Shown here: piece after piece, positions 47,799 to 60,161 of the stretch
Layout of the letters: each line of letters begins with the position of its first letter
How positions within the stretch are numbered: position 1 is the stretch's first letter
DNA from: Cunninghamella blakesleeana
Taxonomy: Eukaryota; Mucoromycota; Mucoromycetes; Mucorales; Cunninghamellaceae
Direction: 5' to 3'
NCBI GenBank assembly: GCA_017871115.1
Contig: JAFCIZ010000006.1
Span: 1,922,001 to 1,986,000, forward strand
DNA: 64,000 bases
The notes under the pieces: model-generated
Told to the model about the DNA's origin: nothing
Seen by the model: only the letters and a program-made list of their open reading frames with translations
Database searches by the model: none
Position numbers and translations under genes: made by a program

Positions 47799-50700
47799 AT
47801 GCGATATAATTCTTTACATAACGAATCCAAAGTATATTATATGGCAACATCACCACCACCACCCTTAATTCAAAATAATGACATTGTTGGAAATTATAAA
47901 TTAATTAAAACCATTGGAAGAGGTGTTTCAGGTATATATATATAAATATGATAGTTAGTAAAAAAGAATATATATACCTTTGTTTTATATTTATAATATC
48001 CTTTTATTGCCATTATTATTAATATTTTATAGGGAAAGTGAAACTCGGCGTACATATACAAACAGGAGAAGAAGTGGCTATTAAAATTATATCAAGACAA
48101 CAAATAAATAAATCTCCCTTAATATCAAAGGCAATAGAAAGGGAATTAGGCATATTACAATTAGTATACCATCCTCATTTAGTTGAATTGAAACAGGTCT
48201 TACAAGATTCAAATAACGTTTATTTTATTATGGAGTATATGAGCGGCGGGGAACTTTTTCATTATATTACTGAACATGGAAGACTAAATGAATATGATGC
48301 TAAAGCTTTTTTTACTCAAATTATTAGTGGTTTATCTTGGTGCCATAATCATCATATTTGGTAAAAAAAAAAAAAAAAAAAATAATGTGATCATCTAAAC
48401 TCATCATCAAAACCTTATGTTTTACTTTATATATACTATATTAGCCACCGGGATTTAAAACTAGAAAACATTTTATTAGATAAAACAAAACAAGTGATCA
48501 AAATAGCAGATTTTGGAATGGCAACTATTCAACCGTCCTCTAATTTACTTAGGACCAGCTGTGGGTAATGTGAATTTTTTTTAACATCGTCGTCATTTTT
48601 ATATAACAATAGTAATAAAAATCAATAGAATTAAAAAGAAGCTAAAGAATTTTTTTATTAAAACTGAAATTATTTACTTATTTATCGCAGATCTCCGCAC
48701 TACGCGAGTCCAGAAATCATTAAGGTAATACAATAAGAAAAAATGTTTTTTCCATTTTTTTATAAATATATATATGTATTTTTATATTTTTTTTGACAAA
48801 ATTTCTAAAAACAGGGTAACCCATATTATGGTCCTGCTGCAGATATATGGTCTTGTGGAATCATTTTGTATATTCTTTTATGTGGCTATCACCCTTTTGA
48901 TGATAAACGTACACCTCATTTATTATATAAAATCAAAAATGGTAGATATAAACCTATTTTAGACGACGTTTCATCTTTGGCAAAAGATCTAATTACAAAT
49001 ATGCTTATGGTAGATCCAAACAAACGTTTTAATGTAAGTGAGTGATATCTCGTTTTTTTTTTTTTTTTTTTTTAGCTAAATAAAAATAAAAAATAAAAAA
49101 AATTAAAAATAGATGACGGTGATGGAAAGGGAGAAACATAAAAAAAAAAAAATCATGTGCTTATCTGTATAATGTAATTATATATATTTTACTCTTATTT
49201 TTTCAAGATTCATGATGTTCTCAATCATGCATGGCTACTACCTCAGTTAAAACCTAATCCTTGGTATCAATATGACCAGCTTATTCCTCCATTGGTGAAT
49301 GATTCGTGTATAATAGAAGGTTGGATATGGGAAACCTTAAAAATATTATGGCGTGACTCAAGTCCTGATCGTATCCTTTCTGCTTTAGCATCGAATAAGT
49401 ACGAACTAATAATAATAATAATAATTAAAAAAAGGAAACTAGAACCTTATTTTTAATATACTAAAATTTATATAAATATATGCCTTTTTTCATTAGACCA
49501 AATATTCAAAAATTGACGTACATACTATTATTACAACGTAATCATCGATTGATTGCCTCTTTATCATCGATACAATCATCACACATACCTAATGACGATA
49601 ATAGTAACACTAATAACACTAGTAACAATAATAGCAATTATAATAGCAATTACAACAACAATAATAATAAACAAATCAATACAACGGAATCTTATTTATC
49701 TTTGGGTACTATTAATACTTCACCACCACCCACTTTATGTGAAGATAATAATTTAATTACTTCTCCTTCATCGTCCATTTCCTCTTATCAAAGTGATCAT
49801 ATACCTACAAACACTACTACGACTCATTCTTCCACTTTATTCAATATTCCATCTACATTCCAAAATGATTTGCCTATTCATTATACAAAAGAGTAAGATT
49901 TTTTAGAAAATAAGATAAAAAAAAAAAAAAGCATGATACTAAACTATAAATGTATTCATTGGACTTTGGTAAATCTAAACTAACCATATTTTTTATTATT
50001 ATTTTATTATTATTAATTGTAGAAAACAATCGCATTTTCTATTTGGAAATATATATTCAAAAGTATCTAAACAACAACAACAAAAGAAGAGACATTGGTA
50101 CCCATTTTATTATAATCAACATTTAAATCAGTTATATCAACATAAAGTTTGGAAAGCGTATCATTCCAAACCATTTACATCTCAGAAATTTATACATCAT
50201 GTTTATAATGGTCATCATTCTTCTTCTTCTTCCTCCTCCTCCATGTCATCTTTATTAGTATTATTAAATTCAACATCTCTAAAGTCATCTACACCGATAA
50301 AAACAACAACAAAACCTTCATCTATAGCATCAACATCATCATCATTACCTACCATTTCAACTACATCATCATTTTCTTCTTCATCATTTATATCATCATT
50401 TACTGTATTTAATAAAACAATTAAACTTTGTAAAAAAGCATACCATCATACCCATTCTTTTGTACAAGATATAATTAAAAAAAAAGATACCCCTTCTAAA
50501 GTAAGTGGATATATTTACATTATATATATATATATATATGATGAGTAGAAAAGCTTATATTTTATATTATTTTACTAATAATAATAAACTATTTTATTTT
50601 TAATTTACTCTATTATAGATATTTTCTATTGGATGTTCAGCTAAACATGTAAATGAAGCAGCTGGTAAACTTCACCATGTGTTACAAGAGGTAAAAGAAT

Positions 50701-51281
50701 CATAAATAAATAAAAACATTTAATATTCCATGATAAACAATATTATTATAAATTTTCTCTCACTAAAATAGCATATTTATTTATTTATTTTAAAATATAT
50801 TTTTATAAACAAATGTAGAATTTTAATGGTTATTTACATCAACGTGGGTATATATCTGGTCAACTTTTTTGGACTGGTTCCATTCAGCTATCAGGTATAT
50901 ATTATTTATGATATTAGTTAGATTGATATTTAAAAATTGATTAATTCTAACGACTTAATTTTTTATTAAAAAAATAATAATATATATTATTCTTTTAGAA
51001 GAGAAACAAAAATTATCATTTATATGTTATATGCCAAATATACTATCTGCAAGACGAATAGGAGTTAGTTTTATTTTAACTCGAGGTAATATTTGTTGTT
51101 TATAGATATATGTACATTATATTTATTTTATCGATGCATATATAAAATATTAAATGGCCTCCATTTTGTTTTATTAGGAAATGCAACAGAAATGAAAACG
51201 GCTATGGATCAATTGTTACAAATATTAAATGATTATGAACGTCAAGCTAAAGTGATCATGGATATAAACGGTTGGAATTAA
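47799..51281 (+). CDS. Gin4/BRSK-type Ser/Thr kinase with C-terminal KA1-like region
   Basis: Twelve exons (47799-47931, 48033-48360, 48445-48564, 48691-48724, 48815-49033, 49208-49396, 49497-49892, 50033-50500, 50619-50690, 50819-50894, 50999-51085, 51178-51281) sum to 2226 nt, 741 residues. The kinase domain fills the first 300 residues: [28 protein letters not shown] (Lys), [22 protein letters not shown] (DFG) and activation loop [16 protein letters not shown]. That loop is like those of BRSK/SAD and the fungal Gin4/Hsl1/Kcc4 (Nim1) kinases, which act at the bud neck or septum on morphogenesis and mitotic entry. The middle is Ser/Asn-rich. The end ([48 protein letters not shown]) looks like a KA1-type lipid-binding domain. 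The start could instead be ATG 47841. Kinase identity is firm; subfamily likely. Confidence 0.9.
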
Positions 51282-52556
51282 ATAATTAGATTTGTATTGT
51301 ATTATGCATATGTATTTACTATATGAATATAATATAGATTTTATTTTATTTTATTTTTTTTGTAAAAAACACAAATAAAGATGATTTATCTAAATTAAGA
51401 AAAAAAAATAAAAAATCTAGATATATAAATGTATCAAAATAATTAAGGAGATGGAAAAAAAGAGAATAAATAAATATTCATGTATATGTAATGATTAAAT
51501 ATATATGTACGTATATAAAACGGGGATAATGCATTATACTTATATGTTAGTTACTGTATTCTTGGTATCACGAAATACTTTTTTTTTAAAAAATAATCTT
51601 GCATTTATAATATAGAGAATCAACGATTACTTTATTTATTTAAAAGCTCCTCGGAAAGAAAAATACAAGAACATATACATGCGTGTGTGCGTGTGTAATA
51701 TAAAAAAAATAAAATCATATAAAAATAATTACTTTGACATTTTTAACTTTTTCATACACACCATCTTACATTTAGATGTATTTTTACCAAATAATCTTCC
51801 AAAAGGAATTTGCTTATCATTATTACTATTACCACTAAAGTCATGATGTATTGTTAGGGATAGATTATATACTAAATCAAGCCATCAAGTGCTTAAATGA
51901 AATAATATGATCATGCTAATTGCCATCATTCAGCTTTGTCATGTTGTTGCTCATTTTTATTATTCACTCAAAAAAAAAAAAGTCATTATGATCATGTAGT
52001 TGTATCCAGTCCATTCTAAAATATTGATATCAGAGCTACTTTTTGAGTAAACATATTTTTCCTTTATTTTCTTCAAGTTATGATTAAATGTAATAATAAA
52101 AAGCAAAAGAAAAAAACATGTATATTTTTTATTTTGTAAAGTATATATTATTCAAGCATATATTTACATTACATAACATAATACTTTTTTATTGTTACGT
52201 TGATATTATTAATTTTTAACTAAATATTTAATGCTAGTTGAAATACATACCATTTACACTTTTTTATGCAATTTTTAATTCCAGATGTATGTACAATCTT
52301 TTTTTAAAACAGTTTAAAGATCAACAATTATATTATTTATTTCCAAGTTTATTATTTCTAAGGTAGTAAATCTATTTAATTTATTTAATACAAATAAAAT
52401 GGGGGTATCAATAATTGTTATTAAAGAAAATTTACACAGTAAATTTTATAAGTTTTTTTTTTAAAAAAAAAAATATGAATGAAATGATGTATAAAATAAA
52501 TAAAATGAAAACAAATAAGTAATGTAAGTGGGTAGGAGAGGATTAAATAAACATGA
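51282..52556. other. 1.3-kb convergent spacer
   Basis: AT-rich sequence between the kinase and SAPS stops. A (GT)n run occurs at about 51682-51697 and a T10A11 junction at 52453-52473. I see no gene. Confidence 0.5.
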
Positions 52557-53103
52557 TTATACATGTTTAAGCTTAACTTTAGTTGATGAAGTTGAAGTGG
52601 TTGGTGAATGAACTGGGGGAGGAGGAGTTAAAAATGGGTAGCCTGGTAATGTATCAAACGAGGTAGTAGGCGTGTTAATATAAAAGGGAACTGAAGATGA
52701 TGCAGAGGATGGAGATGAAGTTAATGAAGGTGTAGATATTGGTGGTAGTGGTGATGATGATAACTGTGATTCATTCGACCCTGATGATTGATTACTATTA
52801 TCGTTGTTATTATTGTTACTACTTGGTAAATTGACTAGTGGAAGTTCTAATTTTTGTAATTCATTCATTATATTCTCTGCAAAAGTATCCCATTGTTCAA
52901 AATCTATACTATTGTCACACTCTATCACTTTGTTTTTTAAATCCGGTTGGGAACTAAATATTTGAACGATTGATTTGGTTAATAATGTAATATGGCCCAT
53001 ATATCCTAATCTAGGTCCACCATATCTGTAAATCAGATTTAATATAAAAATAAAAATTAATAACAGATTAACTTTATATATAGATATATAATACTCTATA
53101 TTC

Positions 53104-53134
<31 letters not shown>

Positions 53135-55193
53135 TATATCCTTACGTTTGATTATAGTCATTTGCTTGTAAAATTCGCTGAACGAGTTTCCCATGAGTAA
53201 AAATTTGAAGAATCATTTGTTTATTAATATTTCGATCCAAACGTTTATTTTCAATAATTTGGCCAATGATATCGCAAATCACATTGTGAGCTACGTTACA
53301 TGATGGAAAGGTAAAAAAAAGGTCCAATATAGGTATAATTGCATTTTGTTGACAATACATTAATTTAAAATCATCGCCAATATCAGATATCCCAGTTAGA
53401 TTTGAACAATGCAGCCATTCAGCTATTAACTCTAATAATGTCAATCTTTCTGAACCAAATAGCTTTCCACTCTATTTTAATTATAAAATAATAATTGGTT
53501 ATATATATTTCTTATTTTTTTTTTAAGAAATAAAATAAAATAAAATTCAGTTTACTTTTGATCTTGGGTTTTCTAATAAATTTAAAAATTCGCCTAATCT
53601 TGAAGTGCAAATAGTTAGCATAGTAGAAAGAATTTTTGAATTTTGTGGAGTTTCATTTTCACCAGGTTCTTCTATCGGGTTAAGAGTAATTGTATCATCA
53701 TTGTCTTTATCATTCAAATATCTAATGTATATAACATATAACCATGAATCATTAAGTTCCATTTGAATTGTCATTTCTTTATTTCTCTATTTTTTTTATT
53801 TTAACACCTGTATATTATTACTACTATCACTATTTATTACCTTTCATCATTATAACGTATTAAATTAATTATTAATTTAGCACCACATATAAACGTATCC
53901 ACTGCATTATCTGATTTTGAATCCAACATGTAATCTATTAACGAAGTCATTACTTCTGTACTAAATAAATTAATAAATAAATAAATGTAGATATAACATT
54001 TATATTATTAAATCATTTATCTTCCCTTTATAACAATTTGTATAAATTATCATAATAATTTATTCTTTAATTATTATTATTATTATTATTATTGTAATTT
54101 AATATATTACCTTGTAAAATCATTTATTAATCCATTTTTTCCCATTGATATAATATCTCTATGTGAGGACTGACTTAATCGAATGATATCACACAATACT
54201 TGTTGACTAAATTGATGGACCTATAAGAAAAAAAGAAAAAAGTATTGCTCAGTTAAAGTGCTCATCTAAATTATTCTCTCATATTATTTTTCCAACCGTT
54301 CTTTTTTTCATTTTACCATTGAATCATTTGAAGGATGTAGTTGATTGACTAAAAGATGAACCAGACCTTTTTCATGTAACCACTAAATTAATCAATAATA
54401 ATAATAAAAAAACAATAATATATTTATATGCAAGTTCCAAGTCCATAATACTGTTTATTATCATCAATATCTCCACCCTTATTTTTATATATCTATCATT
54501 ACTTAATATTACATTAACAATACCAGAGCCCTCCGATAGCAATTCACATTGAATCAAAGAAACTAATAATTCGGCCAATTGGCAACCTTGATCATCCCCA
54601 AAATGGTACAACCAATGAGCTAAAAGATCATCAGATAAATGGGTCATGATAAATCGGATCATATCACCAGGACGACGATTAAGAAGGACTTGGTTGATTT
54701 TAACAAAATAATTGATCTGTGGTGCCGTTAATCGATACTCTTGATAAAGCAGAGTCCAATATACCATCAATAATTCTTTATTGTCAAAGACCATTGTTTC
54801 TAAAATGGAAGGTATAGCCGAGGATATGATTTCACTACATAAAAAGGCATATTTTTCTCCAAGGACCAAGTAACGAATGATTTGTGATAAAGTTAATGGT
54901 TGACTCATACTAATATATATTATATACATATATATACATAAAAGGAATAGATAGATGGTCAGTTAATAAACTCAATTTCTTTCTATATATATTGATGTGA
55001 ACAAAACGAATAAAATAAAATGAAATTTAAATGTATTGTGAAAGATACTTTACTAATCAATCAGTTTACGATGTCGAAGTTGAACTTGGGAAAGACAATC
55101 TTCCATATCAAGAATATCTTCCAAGATTACATTTTTATTATTAAGATGAGTATCAATAGTTGGCTGCTTGTTGAATCCAAATCTACTTAACAT
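52557..55193 (-). CDS. SAPS-domain regulatory subunit of Sit4/PP6 phosphatase
   Basis: This gene encodes a protein of the Sap/PP6R family, which binds the Sit4 (PP6) phosphatase and directs it in cell-cycle and nutrient signalling. The N-terminus, MLSRFGFNKQPTIDTHLNNK then VILEDILDMEDCLSQVQLRH, is the family's characteristic start (FGF, Ile-Asp, LLDxED). Helical repeats follow: LSQIIRYLVLGEKYAFLCSE, PSILETMVFDNKELLMVYW, HQFSQQVLCDIIRLSQSSHR, LTICTSRLGEFLNLLENPRS, GSERLTLLELIAEWLHCSN and YGGPRLGYMGHITLLTKSIV. The last two are hallmarks of the family (RLG...L, and PRLGYMGHIT). The C-terminus is Ser/Pro/Asn-rich and ends KLKHV. The downstream acidic region seen in longer family members is short here. 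At least seven introns occur; exon borders are read by eye. Confidence 0.88.
53105..53134. repeat. T-run joined to A-run (T12A18) in intron
   Basis: Twelve T run directly into eighteen A, inside an intron of the SAPS gene. It is the longest such T/A junction I noted in the window. Confidence 0.85.
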
Positions 55194-55355
55194 TCAATAG
55201 CTTGAAAAATATTTATATATCAACTAAATAAAATAATAGATAATAATAAAAATAGTAATATAAATACATATTTCACCATTATTTATTTTATTGTTTTGTT
55301 TTATTACTTTAATAATTACAGTTTTACAAATAAATTTATTTTATTTATTTATTTA

Positions 55356-55392
<37 letters not shown>

Positions 55393-55513
55393 TATATAAA
55401 AAAGAAAAAGAGAAAAAATAAAAAAGATCAAAAATAAACTTTTTTTTTTTTTTAATTATTGAGAAAATTGAATTATAATCTCCGATTTTTTTTATTATGT
55501 ATGTACATATTAA
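55194..55513. other. AT-rich spacer
   Basis: This 320-bp stretch upstream of the SAPS gene carries a (TA)n run at about 55362-55388. I see no gene. Confidence 0.5.
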
Positions 55514-56077
55514 TTAAATCCTATTATTATATCTATAATATAAATATACTAGAGCGCCACCTACAAGAACACCTATATATAGATATTATGTAAAAAATAA
55601 AATAAATTATTAATATTATTATTATTATTATTATTATTAGTACTATATTGTTTTGATTGTTATATTTTAATCATATTTATATATACCTTGATAAAAACTA
55701 CAAGATGTTGGTGAAGTTAAAAAGTCTTCAGCTTTCTTAATTTGAGGATTAGCTTTACGACGAAGTTCTTCTAATTCTTGTTTTAATTTAGCAACTTCAT
55801 CATGGGCAATATCGGATGCTTTATCAAATCCTTCTTTTGCGACTCCGGCGGCATGATTCACATTTTCTCTTGTTGTTTCGGCAGTTTCTTGGGCAAATTC
55901 GGCAGCTCTATCCAAATGATGCTGTGTTTTAGTAGAGGTAGAATCGATGACTTCTTTAGTTTTTTGGGATGCATCATCAATAGCTTCTTGTGTATTCTTG
56001 GATGCTTTGTCTACATTCTTTTGGGCAGTTTTATTAGCTTGATCAACTGTTTCTTTGATATCTTTATTGTCCGACAT
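55514..56077 (-). CDS. Helical LEA/apolipoprotein-like protein with C-terminal membrane anchor
   Basis: Two exons (56077-55687 and 55572-55514) sum to 450 nt, 149 residues. The first 115 residues are one long charged helix with 11-residue-like spacing of Ala: ETVDQANKTAQKNVDKASKN, EFAQETAETTRENVNHAAGV, IAHDEVAKLKQELEELRRKA. This resembles group 3 LEA and perilipin-like repeats, which lie on membranes or lipid droplets or protect dried cells. The short second exon adds GVLVGGALVYLYYRYNNRI, a single hydrophobic segment with a basic end, which is what a tail-anchored protein would have. Without the splice the protein ends GIYKYD and has no anchor. Similar helical tail-anchored proteins sit on the mitochondrial outer membrane in fungi. 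Exact family and location are not known. Confidence 0.75.
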
Positions 56078-56394
56078 GATAATAGATAAATTTCTTTCTT
56101 AAAAAATATAATTCAATAAGTGTAGATAAATGGCTTATTTTATTAATATATATATAATAATAATAATAATTTTTTTTTTTTTTATTAATTAAAAAAAAAA
56201 AAAGTTAGATGGAAAAGAAAAAGTAAAATATAAAATAAATAAAATAAAAAAGAATATACCCTGGTGATATGGTCATGAAAATGAATGATTGGTCTATGTA
56301 TGATAAATAAAAAAAAAAAAAAAATAATCTGAAACTTAAATAGAATGGTGATTTTTTTTAATATAAAAAATATAAAACAACAATGGCATAATTT
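56078..56394. other. AT-rich spacer and promoter
   Basis: The 317 bases upstream of the tail-anchored protein gene consist of homopolymer-rich AT sequence. No gene is seen. Confidence 0.5.
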
Positions 56395-57472
56395 TTAATG
56401 TTGTTGATAAGATGTTTTAACGATATGATCAAAATTTTCCTTATTGATAGCATAGTTACGAATAAAATCGGCTTCCAATTCATGCATACGTTGGCCGACC
56501 AAAACTAAAGAATGTAAAGGTCCACCAAAATCTACTTGTTCTAATTCTTTTAATGTTCCTGCAACAATTTTTTCTGTACTGGTACCAATTCTAGCACAAC
56601 CAATAGCTAAACGATCTTGATGGCAGATACCTTGTTGACGATTTTCTTCGATCTCTAATAATTGTTCGACAGCTTGATTAATGGTCATGTAACGAGGAGG
56701 TTCATAAATTTTACGTCCACGAGCTAAATTTTCAATACTTTGTTCTTTTACTTTGATATCTAATAAACATAGAGTGTGTAATCCCAAATTATGATTTTCT
56801 TTAATCTTGTCATAAAAACTATCAGGTCGCCAGGTATCGGTGAAAAACACAATGGAAATGGTTTGTCCAAAATTATAAAGTTGTAATCCACAAGCCCCTA
56901 TGGCATTCATGATTGACGCATTATGAATCACTTTGACTGGAATATCTAATTCTCTTGCTCTAATCACTAAATCCGTATGTGTGGTGGCACTATAAATATT
57001 TATAATTAAATACATTCATACATACACACATATTTAGGATGATTATCATTAATAATTATCATCATCTTCATTATATACATCATTCCTTTTTTTATTCTAT
57101 TTTATTTTATATTTACCCATAAGGATCTCCTACAACTAAGAAACATACGTCAACTTTATCAGCATTAGCTAAAATAGTATCACTGTCAGATTCAACCATT
57201 TCACGATCAGCTATGATAACCTCCTTTCCATAAAAATCTTCCTATTTATTGATAATATATATTAATATGCTGGTATATATAATCTTTTTTTACCTATTTT
57301 ATATAGTCTTTTATTACCGTTATTATTAAATACTTACGAGTTTTTCTTTTCCAACTGTTAAAATGGAAGTATAAGCTTCTAAATAAACTCGATCGCTTTT
57401 TTTAATAGCTTCTAACCCTTTTACGGTAACATCCGTTTCGTCTGATAATCCAAGACCAATGACGTATAACAT
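56395..57472 (-). CDS. DPH5: Diphthine methyl ester synthase
   Basis: DPH5 is the S-adenosylmethionine-dependent methyltransferase that builds diphthamide on elongation factor 2. Three exons (57472-57338, 57241-57117, 56989-56395) sum to 855 nt, 284 residues, almost the length of human DPH5 (285). The family marks are clear: [20 protein letters not shown] at the start, [30 protein letters not shown] (the conserved GDPxGATTH motif), [40 protein letters not shown] and [20 protein letters not shown]. The C-terminal [16 protein letters not shown] and [20 protein letters not shown] are also conserved. Upstream TTTTTTT/AAAA runs hold the promoter. Identity is firm. Confidence 0.97.
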
Positions 57473-57810
57473 TACTTTTTTTTATATTATTTTATTAAAA
57501 TAATAAAAGGTATTTGTGAAGGAAAAAAAAAAAAAAAAAAAAGCTGTGATTAAAAAAAATATGGGTTATTCGCGCAATAAGAAAAAAAAAAAAAAAATAC
57601 TAAGCCAACCCTTTTTTATTACGTATATTAAAGTAGTCAAAACTATATATGGTAATAGTAGGTAAAAAAAGGCAATTTTTTATTCCATTGAAGTTTAAAA
57701 TATTTTATTGATATTTTTTATTAATTTTTGATTGTTTTTTTTTCTTTTTTTTTTATATAAAGCAAAAGTATTAAAAAAAAATACAATTATATATAAATAT
57801 ATTAATATAA

Positions 57811-57841
<31 letters not shown>

Positions 57842-58047
57842 TAAGAAAAGAAGTGAAGAGTGAGAGATATGGGGGAATATAGGTGGTGATCAAATGATAA
57901 AAAAAAAATTGGGAAAAACGAAAGAATAAAGAATATACACAGGAAAAATAAAAAAGAATATAATAGAAAGTATATATATATAATATATAGAAAAAAGAAA
58001 AAAAAAAAAAAAGTACAAGGTTTACCAATAAGAAATTTTTTTTTTAC
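57473..58047. other. AT-rich spacer
   Basis: This 575-bp spacer holds the DPH5 promoter and the cyclin 3' flank. A-runs of 15-20 bases near 57523-57542 and a (TA)n run near 57821-57842 are present. I see no gene. Confidence 0.5.
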
Positions 58048-59171
58048 TTAACAACGACGTTTCTTGCAAGTATGATCCAAAGAAGATTTACGTTTTCTAT
58101 TAATTTCAATTGGGGAAGGGGCTTGATCTTCAGTAGGAGTAAGCATACCCATAGGAAAGGAAGAAGTAGGAGTATGGATTGATTTTCTTAAAGTGGTAGA
58201 TGATGATAATGATGTATTATTATTAGTTGTATGATTATTATTATTATTATTAATATTAGACTGTACAATAGGAGAAGTAGGAGGGGATGGTAAATATGTA
58301 TGAATTGAATGATTGGTATTATTGTTATTTATAGAAGATGTTAATAAAGAGGAAGGCAATGTTGCTGAAGTTGTTGTATTTGCGGTAGAGTGAGGAGAAG
58401 GTAAATGAAGATGAGTTTGTAACATGGTTACCCATTGATCATAAGTATCTTTTTTCACATATAATTGATAATCTAAAAGTTGTAACATTAATTTTTCAGC
58501 ATGATTAATTTCAGATACATCTAAACCACTAACTTTACTCCAAGCTGAATTTTTATATGTTTTATCTTGTAAAAATTTATGAGCGCAGATTAAAGCGGCT
58601 AAAAACATACGACGACCGCAAGCAATATAAGCATCATGTTGTTGGCATGTTTGTACTTTAGGACGAATACGGAATAAGTAAAAAATAGCCAATTGTAAAG
58701 TGGAATGGGTTGTACGTGAATGCTTTAAAATATGATGTAAAAATGTATTTAAACTAGCAATGGGTCGATTGGATGGTGCTGTAGAATTTGGCCAAATAGA
58801 TGCTATAGCTTGAACTGTTACGTCTATGTTTAAAAAAAAAACCAACAAGTCGGATTATAAAAAAAAAAAAGGGTGAGAAAAAATTTTATGTGTAACCATC
58901 TCTCCATTATTATTTTTATTACTATTATTATTTAGGATAATAAAAACTTACCAACTAAAGCATTAACATAAGTACGCTGTTGTTCTTGAGCTGTTGACTT
59001 GATCAACTTAATAGTAGGTTGTGCAGCTTGAGAAGAAACAGGATTAATTTCCATATAAGTTTTCATCAAAAGTGATAACAATTGAGGTTGACTATATGTT
59101 AATTGACCAATAGGAACGTTAAGTAAATCAGCTACTGAAGTTGTCGTTTTTAATGGTAAGGAGTGAGTCAT
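58048..59171 (-). CDS. PCL/PHO80-type cyclin
   Basis: Two exons (59171-58952 and 58823-58048) sum to 996 nt, 331 residues. The protein starts MTHSLPLKTTTSVADLLNVP. Its middle is a cyclin box of the Pho85-cyclin kind: VTVQAIASIWPNS, LNTFLHHILKHSRTTHSTLQ, LAIFYLFRIRPKV, GRRMFLAALICAHKFLQDKT and YKNSAWSKVSGLDVSEINHA then EKLMLQLLDYQLYVKKDTYD. The RRMFLAALI-SAxKFLQD and N-x-x-W-x-K-x-S-G patterns are typical of Pcl1/2/5/9-type cyclins, which activate Pho85-like CDKs in polarity and nutrient response. The C-terminus is Ser/Thr/Asn-rich and ends in a basic patch, KKRRC. TPTSSFPMGMLTPTEDQAPS there includes possible phosphodegron-like TP sites (inference). Confidence 0.86.
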
Positions 59172-60161
59172 TTTTTTAAATAGATTATTATTATATGTTG
59201 GTTTTTTTTTTAAGAAGAAAAAGAATAAAATATAATAGTTCCTTTTCTTTTTAAAAAGAAAGTTTTTTTTAAAAGAGAAAAAAAGATAAATGGATAAATA
59301 TGTTTTTTTTTAAATCAGATTTCGATACTATGGTTCAGATTAAAAAGGAATGTCTTCTGAACCACTATTAATTTAGTGAACAATAGAAAAGACCATGATA
59401 GGATTTAAAAAATAAAATATAAGTTGAAGGGAAAAAAGGGTTTACAAGATAAAAGAAAAAAAAATTTTTTTTAAAAAAAAAAAGGGAAGAGAGAGAGAAA
59501 GAGATAGAAAAAAAAAGGATTTAAATAAAAAAAAAAAAGGTTACAAATTGAAAAAAAATGAGTCAGTTCAAATAAAAGTCCGACTCTTAACCAATAGAAT
59601 TTTTTTTAGATGGTCAGGAATTATAGAAACCTTTTTTGATGATAGGACTCCGCCTTTTTTATTTTTATTTTATTAGAGTCATTTGATGTCTAGTATGATT
59701 CTATATTTTTATGATTGGGCATTCGTTATTAGAAAAAAAAAGTCATATTACTTAATATAGAAAAAATGAATGGATTGAGTTATATAGATGGATTATTTAA
59801 AATAGGGGGTTTTGATGATGAATATCCATCATCATCTTAAGACTTTATTTTATCATCATAACGATTATCATTATTTGCGAAAGATGCTCACTTCTCTTTC
59901 TCTTTCTCTCTTCTTTTATTATATTATGGCGGAATTTGAATTTTTTACCAATAGCTGACCAACTAAAAATTTAAAAATGACCATAGACAAAAAAAAAAAA
60001 TATTAATTTTCCCTTTCGCTTTTTTTTTTTTTTTTTCCTCTTCTTTTTCTTCTCCTTTTTAATAATTCTATTTTTTCTATTAAATACTATTTATTCTTAC
60101 GTATACTTATTCAATCTCTCTCTCTCTCTCTCTCTCTATTTTTAATCAATAAAAAATTAAT
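59172..60161. promoter_or_regulatory. 1-kb divergent spacer between cyclin and A20/AN1 genes
   Basis: No gene is seen. A purine-rich block (GAGAGAGAGAAAGAGA) lies near 59489-59504 and pyrimidine-rich blocks near 59890-59915 and 60005-60058. These look like promoter tracts for the two divergent genes. Confidence 0.5.
60115..60137 (+). repeat. (TC)n tract just upstream of the A20/AN1 start
   Basis: About eleven TC units end 24 bp before the ATG at 60162, so they probably lie in the 5' leader or core promoter. CT-rich tracts are common near transcription starts of fungal genes. Confidence 0.9.

Noticed and set aside
55802..56089. 95-codon plus-strand open frame rich in Cys, Phe and Ser
   Set aside because: It is the reverse of the helical tail-anchored protein; the Ala/Glu/Lys repeat read backwards gives this composition.
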